Assembly (NCBI GenBank): GCA_934700335.1
Contig: CAKUXM010000002.1
Location: 62,001-126,000, forward strand
Reading direction: 5' to 3'
DNA length: 64,000 nucleotides
Source: an uncultured Candidatus Melainabacteria bacterium
GTDB taxonomy: Bacteria; Cyanobacteriota; Vampirovibrionia; Gastranaerophilales; Gastranaerophilaceae
Positions 35,235 to 43,365 of this stretch are shown here, in pieces (positions within the stretch are counted from its first letter, which is position 1; every line of letters starts with the position of its first letter). The translations under genes and the position numbers were made by a program. The notes below the pieces were generated by a model, which had not been told where the DNA came from, ran no database searches, and was given only the letters and a program-made list of their open reading frames with translations.

Positions 35235-35345
35235 ATTAAGGGAGTTGGCTAAACTCTGGACAGTCTAACTAACTTGTCGCCCCTTATACAAAAATAGCGA
35301 TAATTTGTAAAAGATATCCTAGTAGTATTAGGGTATCTTTTATTA
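35235..35345 (+). ncRNA. Candidate small RNA, antisense to a 24-codon ORF
   Basis: Predicted transcript of about 110 nt from the strong promoter just upstream. The 5' half can fold with an outer stem TAAGGG/CCCTTA, a hairpin GAGTT-ggcta-AACTC and a GACA/TGTC pair. The 3' end is a hairpin in which AAAGATATCCTA pairs with TTAGGGTATCTTT (one mismatch), followed by a short T-run, a credible terminator. On the opposite strand it covers most of a small hydrophobic ORF and its 3' flank. I found no match to 6S, SRP RNA, tmRNA or riboswitch cores that I know. Confidence 0.6.
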
Positions 35346-35358
35346 TGCACCTTTTCAT
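35284..35358 (-). CDS. Small hydrophobic peptide, candidate type I toxin
   Basis: 24-codon ORF: basic start MKRCIIKD, then a hydrophobic helix with LILLGYLLQIIAIFV. That is the size and character of type I toxins such as TisB or the Ibs peptides. GGAGG lies 7 nt before the ATG (complement at 35366-35370). A sequence ACCTCCGT upstream (complement at 35404-35411) can pair over 8 bp, one of them G-U, with ATGGAGGT covering that ribosome site (complement 35365-35372), so the site may be masked until processing. The small RNA on the other strand overlaps codon 5 to beyond the stop. No clear promoter was found. Function is inferred from layout only. Confidence 0.5.
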   Translation of the reverse strand: MKRCIIKDTLILLGYLLQIIAIFV

Positions 35359-35431
35359 ATTTTCACCTCCATTCACCCTTTTGTCGCATAAGTTTGTTGA
35401 TGTACGGAGGTTTTGGGCTACCCTTAAATAT

Positions 35432-36376
35432 TTACTTTTTTAAATTTAATTTGTTGAAAATTTCATCAAATTTATTATGAACTTTTTCAAAAGCTTCAAT
35501 AATAATAGGGTCAAATTGTTTTGTGCTAGAGCCTTTAATGATTTCTACGCTCTTTTCATGAGAGAAGTTTTCTTTATAAACTCTTGTCTCACGCAAAGCA
35601 TCATAAACGTCGCAAAGTGCAACAATTCTAGCACTCAATGGGATTTCTTCACCGGCTTTTTGGTTTGGATAACCTGTTCCATCATATCTCTCGTGGTGAG
35701 ATAATACGATATCTTTAGCCATTTGAATAAATGGTGTATTTTTTAGTTTTTCCAACATTTTATAACCTAAAGAAGAGTGTTTTTTAATGTTTGAAAACTC
35801 TTCGTCAGTTAACTTAGCCGGTTTTTGCAAAATCTTGTCAGAAATTTGAGTTTTACCAATATCGTGCAAAATACTTGCTAATTCTAAATTTTTAATAAAC
35901 TCATCATCAATTTTTAAATGTTTATTATTTTCTTTTAATTCTGTTGCCAATGTTCTTGCATAAGCTTTCATTCTTTCTAAATGCTTATAAGAACCATTGT
36001 CTTTTACTTGTACATGTCTGAATGATGATAAAATATCTTCTAAAGTTTTTTCTTTATTCAAAGCTTCATCGACTTTTTTTCTGATAACATCAGCGCTTGC
36101 TGGAAGAATTATGTAATCTTTAATTCCTTCTGAATAAAATCTTACAACTTCATCAACGCTAGGGTTTGTAGTCATTACAACAACTTTTTTCTCTGACAAG
36201 TTTTCACATTCTTTTTCAAATTTATTTGATAAAAGAATTAAATCCACATCAGAATTCAGCTTTGAAGAAATTTCTTCTGCAGAAGATAGAGTTTTTATCT
36301 CATATCCATCTAAAGAAAGTATCATGCTGAAAATTTTTAAATTTGTTTCATTATCGTCGACTATTAAAAGTTTCAT
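35432..36376 (-). CDS. HD-GYP domain protein with degenerate receiver
   Basis: 314 residues: receiver-like domain (1-110) and HD-GYP domain (about 130-310). The HD-GYP part is intact: ASILHDIGKTQISD, LSHHERYDGTGYPNQKAGEE and VALCDVYDAL, so it should hydrolyse cyclic di-GMP. The receiver keeps the acidic pair (VDDN) but DLILLSNKF has Ser (S50) where the phospho-acceptor Asp belongs, and the usual Lys-Pro is Leu-Pro (L91-P92). It therefore probably does not take part in normal phosphorelay. AAGGAG precedes the ATG. No histidine kinase gene is nearby. Confidence 0.9.
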   Translation of the reverse strand: MKLLIVDDNETNLKIFSMILSLDGYEIKTLSSAEEISSKLNSDVDLILLSNKFEKECENLSEKKVVVMTTNPSVDEVVRFYSEGIKDYIILPASADVIRKKVDEALNKEKTLEDILSSFRHVQVKDNGSYKHLERMKAYARTLATELKENNKHLKIDDEFIKNLELASILHDIGKTQISDKILQKPAKLTDEEFSNIKKHSSLGYKMLEKLKNTPFIQMAKDIVLSHHERYDGTGYPNQKAGEEIPLSARIVALCDVYDALRETRVYKENFSHEKSVEIIKGSSTKQFDPIIIEAFEKVHNKFDEIFNKLNLKK

Positions 36377-36441
36377 AAAACTCCTTTTGTGTGATAAAAT
36401 AATACTATCATAATTTACAGTTTAATACAAATGAGGTAAAA

Positions 36442-36720
36442 ATGGACGAAGATAGAATTATCGTAACAGTATCAGGAACTGACAAAGTAGGTATTGTTGC
36501 AAAAGTTACAACAGTTTTAGCAAAATATGAAGTTAATATTGAAGATATGAAACAAACACTTATGCAAGGTCATTTTGTTATGTTTCTTTTAGGTAATATA
36601 GGTTCATCAAGCTATTCTTTTAAAGAAATTAAAAATGCAATGATTGAACTTGGAAACGAAATGGAAATGGAAATCTGGGTTCAAAGAAAAGGCATCTTTG
36701 ATAGAATGCACTTGGTATAA
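36442..36720 (+). CDS. ACT domain protein (UPF0237)
   Basis: 92-residue stand-alone ACT domain, related to GcvR-type regulators. RIIVTVSGTDKVGIVAKVTTV and VNIEDMKQTLMQGHFVMFL are the two halves of the fold and match UPF0237 proteins. Such domains bind small molecules, often amino acids, but the ligand here is unknown. GAGGT lies 5 nt before the ATG. It is divergent from the HD-GYP gene (65 bp apart) and ends at a strong terminator. Confidence 0.88.
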   Translation: MDEDRIIVTVSGTDKVGIVAKVTTVLAKYEVNIEDMKQTLMQGHFVMFLLGNIGSSSYSFKEIKNAMIELGNEMEMEIWVQRKGIFDRMHLV

Positions 36721-36734
36721 AAATTAAATAACAA

Positions 36735-36765
36735 AAAGAGGCGAAGCCTTCGGCTTCGCCTCTTT
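36735..36765 (+). terminator. Terminator hairpin after the ACT gene (palindrome copy A)
   Basis: AAAGAGGCGAAGCC-TTC-GGCTTCGCCTCTTT: a perfect 14-bp stem. The core 27 bp is identical to 37533-37559 on the other side of the HEPN/MNT pair. Confidence 0.85.
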
Positions 36766-36766
36766 A

Positions 36767-36800
36767 ATAAGAGGGCTGAGCGTTAGCTCAGCCCTCTTAT
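36767..36800 (-). terminator. Terminator hairpin after the MNT gene
   Basis: ATAAGAGGGCTGAGC pairs perfectly with GCTCAGCCCTCTTAT over loop GTTA. It directly abuts copy A, giving two back-to-back hairpins between convergent genes. Confidence 0.8.
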
Positions 36801-36804
36801 TATA

Positions 36805-37104
36805 CTAATTAAAAATTTTCACATAGTCCTTTTTTATCTCATCTTGAAATATTTTCGGTAATTTTTCAAAATCTTGAATATCAATTAAAAAAGGAATATC
36901 ACTTTTATTTAATAAATTATTTAATTCAGAGAGAGATTTATTTGTATCATTAAAACTTTTCACAACCAAATCTAAATCACTGCCTGAATGACAATCACCA
37001 TTCACTCTACTTCCATAAGCCCAAATTTCAGCTTTGGGACAATAGTTATTAAATATATTTATTAACTCGTTCAAATATTCTCGTTTAACGTTAAGCATTA
37101 ACAA
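36805..37104 (-). CDS. MNT-type nucleotidyltransferase, antitoxin of HEPN/MNT pair
   Basis: 99-residue minimal nucleotidyltransferase. YGSRVNGDCHSGSDLDLVV shows the GS-x10-DxD metal and nucleotide site exactly. In characterised HEPN/MNT systems (type VII toxin-antitoxin) this enzyme neutralises the HEPN RNase by adding AMP units to a tyrosine. It overlaps the HEPN gene by 14 bp and would be translated after it. The pair ends at the hairpin at 36767. Confidence 0.88.
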   Translation of the reverse strand: MLMLNVKREYLNELINIFNNYCPKAEIWAYGSRVNGDCHSGSDLDLVVKSFNDTNKSLSELNNLLNKSDIPFLIDIQDFEKLPKIFQDEIKKDYVKIFN

Positions 37105-37507
37105 TAACTTTCTCTATATTTTTTGCATCAATTAAAAAATCTTTTATTAAAGATAATGTTTCTTCAGCAAATGCTTGACCATAATCATGCGCAGTATTAT
37201 TTCTGTTATCACGATATTTTAGCCAGCGTGCAGTTTCTTCTTCTGAAATTAAAGAATGTTTATGAGCTTGTCTAAAAATGTCTTTGAAAGATAACATATC
37301 TACTGCTTTTTTAGATGCAAAATATGGATTTAAAACCTTTTTTAACAATTTTCCACTTTGTTCTAATGTCATTTCAAAACCTTTAACTAAAGAATTACGA
37401 TAAAGTTCATAGTCAATAGATTCAGGTTCTGATTGCAAAAGCATTTCATAAGACTTTTCAAGCGTCAATATACATTTTTTTAAATATTCTGTATTAATTT
37501 CAGACAT
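37091..37507 (-). CDS. HEPN-domain protein (HI0074-like), toxin of HEPN/MNT pair
   Basis: 138-residue all-helical protein of the nucleotidyltransferase-substrate-binding group. RDNRNNTAHDYGQAF contains the R-x4-H RNase motif (RNNTAH), so the active form should be catalytic, and the nearby tyrosine (HDYG) is the type of residue modified by the partner in known systems. AGGAGA lies upstream of the ATG. The two-gene cassette is bracketed by two identical palindromes (36735-36765, 37533-37559), suggesting insertion as a unit. Confidence 0.87.
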   Translation of the reverse strand: MSEINTEYLKKCILTLEKSYEMLLQSEPESIDYELYRNSLVKGFEMTLEQSGKLLKKVLNPYFASKKAVDMLSFKDIFRQAHKHSLISEEETARWLKYRDNRNNTAHDYGQAFAEETLSLIKDFLIDAKNIEKVIVNA

Positions 37508-37532
37508 TTATATTCTCCTGCAAAAAATTTTT

Positions 37533-37559
37533 AGAGGCGAAGCCTTCGGCTTCGCCTCT
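37533..37559 (-). terminator. Palindrome copy B / terminator between aminotransferase and HEPN genes
   Basis: AGAGGCGAAGCC-TTC-GGCTTCGCCTCT, identical to the core of 36735-36765. It follows the leftward aminotransferase stop by 12 bp; on the minus strand it is followed by AAAAATTTTTT. Confidence 0.75.
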
Positions 37560-37571
37560 TTCTTTTAAATT

Positions 37572-38720
37572 CTATTTCATAGATTCAATAGCAGCTTTTA
37601 CACCTGAACCAAGTTCAAATTTATAACCTAGCTTGTATAATACAGCTTCTAGAGATGCAATTGCTGTTAAGACATCTCTATCAGAAACGAAGCCTAAAGT
37701 ACCCATTCTAAAGATTTTATCTTTTAAGTCATTTTGACCATTTGCAACAACGATGTCGTAATCATTTTTCAAACCACTTCTGATATCTGGAACAGATACA
37801 CCTTCTGGAGGTAAGATTGAAGTAATTGAATAGCTTACTTTATTGTCATCTTCTACAAATAGTTTTAAACCGATAGCTCTAATTGCTGAACGTAGAGCAA
37901 GAGCGTGTTTTTTATGTCTTGCAAAGATATTTTGAATACCTTCTTCCTTAATCATTTCGATTGCAGCTTTTAATGCAAAGATTAAATTTACCGCTGCAGT
38001 GTAAGGTGTTGTGTTACCTCTTACTGCTTTTCTGTGAGCAGCCCAATCAAAGTAGAAGCTTGGGTGTTTGCATTGTTCATAAACTGCATAAGCTTTATCA
38101 GATGCAGCTAAGAATGACAATCCTGGAGGAATCATAAAACCTTTTTGAGAACCAGAAACTAAAACATCAATACCCCATTCGTCCATTTTAACGTTCATTG
38201 CAGAAACTGATGTTACACCGTCAACTACTGATAATGCGCCGTGTTCTTGGACTAATTTGCATAAAGCTTGAATATCATTTTTAGCACCAGTTGAAGTTTC
38301 AGAATGAGTCATTGTAACGATTTTAATTTCTTTGTTTGTATCTGCCTCTAAAACTGCTTTCAATTCTTCTGGACTAACTGTTTCACCATAAGCTTTTTCA
38401 ATAGTCTGAACATTAGCACCTAAAGATTTAGCAATTTTTACCCATCTGTTACCAAAGTTACCGATAACAAGAGAAAGAACTTTATCTCCTTCATTTACAA
38501 GATTTGATAAGGCAGCTTCCATTGCACCAGTACCGCTTGATGCGTAAATAAATACATCATTTTTAGTTTGAAAAATTTCTCTCAATCCTTCATAACAATA
38601 TTTCAAAATAGCTTCAAATTCACCACTTCTATGTCCAATTGGGTGTTTTGCCATAGCCAACAACACTGTTTCTGGAACAGGTGTAGGACCAGGAATCATC
38701 AAAAATAATTTATCTTTCAT
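37572..38720 (-). CDS. Serine-pyruvate / alanine-glyoxylate type aminotransferase
   Basis: PLP-dependent class V aminotransferase, 382 residues from the ATG at 38720, which has AAGGAG upstream; an in-frame start six codons earlier has none. MIPGPTPVPETVLLAMAKHP and IGHRSGEFEAIL are the family opening, YASSGTGAMEAAL binds the cofactor, SVVDGVTSVSAMNVKMDEWG carries the Asp, and SGSQKGFMIPPG the PLP lysine. Likely reactions are serine-glyoxylate or alanine-glyoxylate transamination. Monocistronic and divergent from waaA (76 bp between starts). Confidence 0.88.
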   Translation of the reverse strand: MKDKLFLMIPGPTPVPETVLLAMAKHPIGHRSGEFEAILKYCYEGLREIFQTKNDVFIYASSGTGAMEAALSNLVNEGDKVLSLVIGNFGNRWVKIAKSLGANVQTIEKAYGETVSPEELKAVLEADTNKEIKIVTMTHSETSTGAKNDIQALCKLVQEHGALSVVDGVTSVSAMNVKMDEWGIDVLVSGSQKGFMIPPGLSFLAASDKAYAVYEQCKHPSFYFDWAAHRKAVRGNTTPYTAAVNLIFALKAAIEMIKEEGIQNIFARHKKHALALRSAIRAIGLKLFVEDDNKVSYSITSILPPEGVSVPDIRSGLKNDYDIVVANGQNDLKDKIFRMGTLGFVSDRDVLTAIASLEAVLYKLGYKFELGSGVKAAIESMK

Positions 38721-38761
38721 AAAAATCTCCTTAAACAAACGTCCTTTTTATATATCTATTT

Positions 38762-38796
38762 TTGCATAAAAATAAAATTTTGAGTATAATAAATTC
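38762..38796 (+). promoter_or_regulatory. Promoter for leaderless start of waaA
   Basis: TTGCAT (38762-38767), 17-bp spacer, TATAAT (38785-38790), then exactly 6 nt to the ATG at 38797. No Shine-Dalgarno. Best single example of the leaderless arrangement here. Confidence 0.75.
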
Positions 38797-40065
38797 ATGC
38801 TTATATATTACTTTTTATCAATCATATTTTTTACAATTATAATTTTACCAGTATATCTTATTGCGGGATTATTTAGACACGATTTAATTACAAGATTAAT
38901 GGGCTTTTTAAAAATCTATAAAATACCTGTAATAGAAGGTAAAACAATAATGTTTCACGGTGTTTCAGTTGGTGAAATTATTGCAATTGAAGATTTAGTT
39001 AATCGTGCACACGTTGAATTACCAGCCTATAAAATCATTGTTACCGCAGGAACAAACACTGGTAAAGAACTAGCAGAAAAGAAATTTAAAGATATTGCAG
39101 AACAAGTTTTATATTTTCCACCAGATTTTCCACCATTTATTAATACTTTCTTAAAGAAAACTCACCCCGATGCAGTTATTATTGCTGAAACTGAAATCTG
39201 GCCAAACTTCTCATATATGGTAAGCAGAAAAAATATTCCATTGTTTATCATTAATGGTAGAATTTCTGACCACTCATTCAAATACTATAAACATATGTCT
39301 CTTTTCTTTGGCGCAATTTTTGATAAAACATATACAAAAATTCTTACTCAATCAGAAATGGATAGACAAAAATTTATCAAAATGGGTGCAAGTCCAGAAA
39401 CTTGTGAAGTTATGGGCAACCTAAAATTTGATATTGAAGGTAAAATTCCAGAAGAAACATTAATAGAAAAAGGCAATAGCAGAATTATGATTGCAGGAAG
39501 TACACACAAAGGTGAAGACGAAATTGTTTTACAAGCCTTTGATAAGGTACATAAAAAACACCCTGATTTTAAATTATTATTAGCACCAAGACATTTAACT
39601 CGTTTAGACGAAGTTGCTGCATTGGTTGAAAAAACAGGTTATAAATATGATTATTATTCAAAAAATACAAGTTTTGAAAATTGCGATATTATAATCCTTG
39701 ATGTAATTGGTAAGCTTTCAAAGCTTTATTATTTCTGTGATATAGCATTTTTAGGCGGAAGTTTTAACAAAACAGGCGGACACAACCCACTTGAAGCATC
39801 AATTTATAACAAGCCAGTAATTTCAGGTCCAACAATCTCTAACTTTAGAGGTATTTATTCTGCATTGACAACTTTCAATGCGGGTAAAGTTGTGAAGACT
39901 CCAGAAGAATTTGAAGCAGAAATCTTCAAATTATTAGAAGATAATGAATATTACAATAGAGTTTGCCAAAATTGTCAAAAAGCTTTTGAACAAAATCGTG
40001 GCGCAATCGATTTTGTAATAAACAAAATTAAAAACGAAAATGAAATTAGTAACACGCATAGCTAG
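38797..40065 (+). CDS. waaA: 3-deoxy-D-manno-octulosonic acid (Kdo) transferase
   Basis: GT30 enzyme that attaches Kdo to lipid A at the inner membrane. One N-terminal membrane helix (residues 1-22) is followed by FHGVSVGEIIAIEDLV with the family GE motif, IVTAGTNTGKELAEK, and in the donor domain ILDVIGKLSKLYYFCDIAFL and GGHNPLEASIYNKPVISGP. Length (422) is normal. It shows that the organism makes lipopolysaccharide with a Kdo linkage. It appears monocistronic with a leaderless mRNA and ends 22 bp from a convergent operon. Confidence 0.95.
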   Translation: MLIYYFLSIIFFTIIILPVYLIAGLFRHDLITRLMGFLKIYKIPVIEGKTIMFHGVSVGEIIAIEDLVNRAHVELPAYKIIVTAGTNTGKELAEKKFKDIAEQVLYFPPDFPPFINTFLKKTHPDAVIIAETEIWPNFSYMVSRKNIPLFIINGRISDHSFKYYKHMSLFFGAIFDKTYTKILTQSEMDRQKFIKMGASPETCEVMGNLKFDIEGKIPEETLIEKGNSRIMIAGSTHKGEDEIVLQAFDKVHKKHPDFKLLLAPRHLTRLDEVAALVEKTGYKYDYYSKNTSFENCDIIILDVIGKLSKLYYFCDIAFLGGSFNKTGGHNPLEASIYNKPVISGPTISNFRGIYSALTTFNAGKVVKTPEEFEAEIFKLLEDNEYYNRVCQNCQKAFEQNRGAIDFVINKIKNENEISNTHS

Positions 40066-40087
40066 GATATTTTAGCCACTTTACACT

Positions 40088-41155
40088 CTAATAATACAAT
40101 TCCTTTGGAATACAATAAAGAAAACTTTCGATTTTCTTTTCGTCGTAATATCCAACTTTGTAAGTATAATTGCGTAAAATATTTTTCAAAAATAGCATTA
40201 TTTCTGTATAATCTCTCGCTGGCATTTCAAAAATTCTAAATGCAAGTTGAGGTCTATCTTTTTTGATTGTTTTAACGCAACCCTTTAACACACTCAATTC
40301 TAAAGCATCAATATCAAATTTTATAAAATCAATTTTTCTTTTATTAATTGCCCTAAAAATATCCAATGTTGTCGTCTTTAAGCCTTTTCTCAAGAAGACT
40401 TTGGCATTTTCGCAATCCCACAAAATTCGTCCAACCATTTCAACTTTTTCTGAGAATTGAATAATTTTATAGAACGTAAGTTCTTTAGCCCTTCTTGGCA
40501 GAATAAGCCCATTTGAAACATAGTCGTGCAAAGCATCAAAACAATATATCTTTTCGACACCTTTTATTTCATTTTGAAAAACCATACTATTGTAACCATT
40601 GTTTTCTCCTGTATCAACAATAGTTTTAATTCTATTTTTCATTAAAAATTCTGTATACTCATTGTTTTTAAGACTTGGCTTGTGCTCTTCAATATAGCGA
40701 TAGTAATAATTCTTATCCTGTAAAAGTGAAGAAATAAAGATAACCTCAAAACGTTCTCTATCCTCATCTTCTTCAAACATCTCCTTCAAATCTTCAAAAT
40801 GAAGATATCCTAAAGTTTGCAAATCCTTTTCTGAAACCTCTACAAAATTAATATTAGATTTAGCAAAAAGCTGAGTCATAGCGTGAAAATTATCCCTTTT
40901 TGCAATAATAATACAATCAACTTTATCTTTTTCTTTTATAAAAGTTTTAAAATCAATAATCTTAATTCCGTCTTGATACTGTTTTTCGCCAACTTGATAC
41001 TCAACAAAAAAAGCTATCTTTACGTCTTTTCTTTTTTCATAAATATATTTTTTAATTTCCAACGCTTCTTTAGACGTACCATAAATTGCAATTGTATCAC
41101 GTCTTTTTACATTTGAAAGTATGTTGTATAGTGTAAAATCAAACTTTTTAAACAT
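40088..41155 (-). CDS. FkbM-family methyltransferase with N-terminal Rossmann-like domain
   Basis: 355 residues. The C-terminal part (from about residue 170) is an FkbM-type SAM methyltransferase: TIVDTGENNGYNSM is motif I, IYCFDALHDY the ribose-binding Asp, and FIKFDIDALELSVLKGC the KxDIxGxE-like signature. The first 110 residues (IAIYGTSKEALEIKKYI...) look like a nucleotide-binding domain found in glycan-modifying proteins. It probably O-methylates a sugar. It is the last gene of a leftward operon; its ATG overlaps the ispD stop (TGATG). Confidence 0.8.
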   Translation of the reverse strand: MFKKFDFTLYNILSNVKRRDTIAIYGTSKEALEIKKYIYEKRKDVKIAFFVEYQVGEKQYQDGIKIIDFKTFIKEKDKVDCIIIAKRDNFHAMTQLFAKSNINFVEVSEKDLQTLGYLHFEDLKEMFEEDEDRERFEVIFISSLLQDKNYYYRYIEEHKPSLKNNEYTEFLMKNRIKTIVDTGENNGYNSMVFQNEIKGVEKIYCFDALHDYVSNGLILPRRAKELTFYKIIQFSEKVEMVGRILWDCENAKVFLRKGLKTTTLDIFRAINKRKIDFIKFDIDALELSVLKGCVKTIKKDRPQLAFRIFEMPARDYTEIMLFLKNILRNYTYKVGYYDEKKIESFLYCIPKELYY

Positions 41156-41841
41156 CAGAAATTTTCCAAAATATTTTTTACAACATTCAAATCTTCTGGC
41201 GTTGTAATTTTAATATTATTTTCGCTACCTTCTACAATAAATATTTTATCCAAATTATATTTCACGACCAATCCACAATCATCAGTAAAACTCGCAGAAG
41301 AATCTTCTAGTGCAAGTTTATGAGCCTTTTTAATTAATTCAGACTTAAAAGATTGAGGAGTCTGAACTCTTCTTAAAAATGTTCTATTTGGAATTTGAGT
41401 AATAAACCCATTTTCATCAACTTGAATAATCGTATCAGAAGATTTTATCGCAGTTCCAACGGCATTGTACTTTTCAAGAGCTTCAATATTTCTATCAATA
41501 ATATCTTTATCAACAAAAGGTCTAACCGCATCGTGGATTAAAACATTAACTCCGTCTTCAATCTTGCTTGTACCAATAAAAGAACTTTCAACTCTTGTTT
41601 TACCGCCATTTAAAAGTTTAGAAACTTTTTTATAATTATTTTTCTTTAAAATTTCTTCTGCCAAATCTCTAAACTTTGAATTTGTAACAAGAATAATTTC
41701 ATCAATTTTCTCGTGATTTTCAAAAGCCTCAATTGAGTACTCCAAAATAGTTTTACCCTTCAATTCGTAAAACTGTTTAGGAATATTGTGTCCAAAGCGT
41801 TCCCCACTTCCAGATGCAAGAATTAAAGCGACATTTTTCAT
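41155..41841 (-). CDS. ispD: 2-C-methyl-D-erythritol 4-phosphate cytidylyltransferase (or CDP-ribitol-type relative)
   Basis: 228-residue cytidylyltransferase. LILASGSGERFGHNIPKQF is the CTP-binding loop, VLIHDAVRPFVD the central motif and QTPQSFKSELIKKA the conserved C-terminal signature. As IspD it makes CDP-methylerythritol in the MEP isoprenoid pathway. Its neighbours are glycan genes (FkbM), so a CDP-ribitol (TarI-like) role is the alternative; the sequence does not separate the two. It starts right after the carbonic anhydrase stop with no strong ribosome site, so translation is probably coupled. Confidence 0.85.
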   Translation of the reverse strand: MKNVALILASGSGERFGHNIPKQFYELKGKTILEYSIEAFENHEKIDEIILVTNSKFRDLAEEILKKNNYKKVSKLLNGGKTRVESSFIGTSKIEDGVNVLIHDAVRPFVDKDIIDRNIEALEKYNAVGTAIKSSDTIIQVDENGFITQIPNRTFLRRVQTPQSFKSELIKKAHKLALEDSSASFTDDCGLVVKYNLDKIFIVEGSENNIKITTPEDLNVVKNILENF

Positions 41842-42495
41842 CTATTTCAAAAACTCCACTTCCCCTGAATCTAAATGATAATAAGCAGGAACAATCTTCA
41901 AACCTTTATTTTGAACATAATCTTTTAACAATCCGTCTTTTTCAGTTAATTTATCAGCATTGATAACTGCATTATTTTTAATAACATTTGTAAGTTTGCA
42001 ACCGCATTGGTGTTCTTTTTCATACTGTTTCAAAGCTGGTTTAATTGATTTAATCAAACTATTAATATATTTTGTTTCATCAGCATTATTAACTGTTGCA
42101 GTAACAGCGCCACAATCTTCGTGCCCCATAACAATAACTAATTTTACGCCTAAATGCACTACGGCATATTCAACACTACCGATAACGTGGTCATCTAAAA
42201 CATTTCCGGCATTTCTTATTTCAAAAATATCGCCCAAACCCTGATCAAAAATAATTTCAGCAGGAACTCTTGAATCAGAACAAGTCAAGATAGCAACAAA
42301 TGGGTGTTGACCTTTAACCAGCGCAGCTCTTGAACTTTTAGTTTGATGAGGATGATTTAAGTGCATCGTTCTGAAATGTTCATTACCCGTTTTTAAAATC
42401 TTCATTGCTTCATCTGCAGAAAGATTTTGAACTTCGAGTGCAAAAACACTGTTTGCAAACAACAAACATATTAATGTTAATATTATCTTTTTCAT
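41842..42495 (-). CDS. Exported beta-class carbonic anhydrase
   Basis: 217 residues with a signal peptide (KKIILTLICLLFANSVFA). The mature enzyme has the beta-class zinc ligands in ILTCSDSRVPAEIIFD and VMGHEDCGAV, with the GSVEYAVVHLGV helix between. It should interconvert CO2 and bicarbonate in the periplasm. Beta carbonic anhydrases are usually cytoplasmic, so export is a notable but known variation. It lies in an operon of secreted WG-repeat proteins; a GGGG-containing ribosome site precedes the ATG. Confidence 0.92.
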   Translation of the reverse strand: MKKIILTLICLLFANSVFALEVQNLSADEAMKILKTGNEHFRTMHLNHPHQTKSSRAALVKGQHPFVAILTCSDSRVPAEIIFDQGLGDIFEIRNAGNVLDDHVIGSVEYAVVHLGVKLVIVMGHEDCGAVTATVNNADETKYINSLIKSIKPALKQYEKEHQCGCKLTNVIKNNAVINADKLTEKDGLLKDYVQNKGLKIVPAYYHLDSGEVEFLK

Positions 42496-42544
42496 AATTC
42501 TACCCCTTTGTCAGTAATATATTTATATCACTAACAAAAAAGTT

Positions 42545-43351
42545 TTACCAATATGATTGATAATCAAACATTACATTAATAATGTTGCCGTTATAATATT
42601 CGGCTCTACCCCAGCTATTGCCTTTTTTCAATCTCAAAATTGTATTATTAACCTTTGAAATATAGTCATATTGAGGAGACAAAACAGTTCTACCGCTATA
42701 ATCAATAATACCGTATTTGCTACTACTATTTTGAGCACCAGTAGGATTTGGAATATTAGGATTACCACCAGTTGCGCCACCAGCAACTCTGACTCTTAAT
42801 AAATAATTGTTAATTTTATCCACAGAAATATACTGTTCACTAGCAATAACATTACCTCTATAATCCATTAAACCAATATTTCCGGCAGGCTTTTGAGTTG
42901 TTGTATTTGGTAATGTTTCAACACCCGAACTGAATTTTAAAAGTCTATCATCAATTTTTTCAAGATATGAATATGAAATAGGTAAAATTACACTTCCGGA
43001 AAAAGTCATTAAACCATACTTATTATCTTGTTTAACCTTGATAACGCCATATTTCAAACTTTTGATTTCTTGATATTCAAACGGTAAAAGACCTCTACCA
43101 TATCCATCTATCAAGCCGTATTTATCACCATTCATTGCGATAAATAAGTTTGAATTAATTTCGCTCAAATAATCATATTCTTGAGTAGAAACTCGTGCCC
43201 CATTTGAATTTACAAGATAATAAGTCGTAACCATTTTATCTTTTTCAGTAGAATAAGACATATATCCAGTTCTTTTTCTAACTTGAGCAGAAAAAGCGGT
43301 TGTATTAACCAATAAAAAACATATTAATAGTAAAAGAAATTTTTTCTTCAT
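42545..43351 (-). CDS. Exported WG-repeat protein 1
   Basis: 268 residues with an N-terminal signal peptide (FLLLLICFLLVNTTAFS). The mature part consists of WG (beta-hairpin) repeats of about 35-45 residues, each with a KYGLID or GIIDYSGR core and a preceding YDY or YEY turn; for example NKYGLMTFSGSVILP and SKYGIIDYSGRTVLSPQYDY. WG repeats are structural and their role is unknown. A Pro/Gly/Asn-rich insert sits near residue 195. It is one of three consecutive WG genes. Confidence 0.8.
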   Translation of the reverse strand: MKKKFLLLLICFLLVNTTAFSAQVRKRTGYMSYSTEKDKMVTTYYLVNSNGARVSTQEYDYLSEINSNLFIAMNGDKYGLIDGYGRGLLPFEYQEIKSLKYGVIKVKQDNKYGLMTFSGSVILPISYSYLEKIDDRLLKFSSGVETLPNTTTQKPAGNIGLMDYRGNVIASEQYISVDKINNYLLRVRVAGGATGGNPNIPNPTGAQNSSSKYGIIDYSGRTVLSPQYDYISKVNNTILRLKKGNSWGRAEYYNGNIINVMFDYQSYW

Positions 43352-43365
43352 TTTCTAACACTTTC

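Noticed and set aside
35235..35345. Idea that the small RNA is 6S RNA, SRP RNA, tmRNA or a riboswitch
   Set aside because: Too short for 6S or tmRNA, lacks the SRP GGAA-loop helix, and no co-oriented gene lies downstream.
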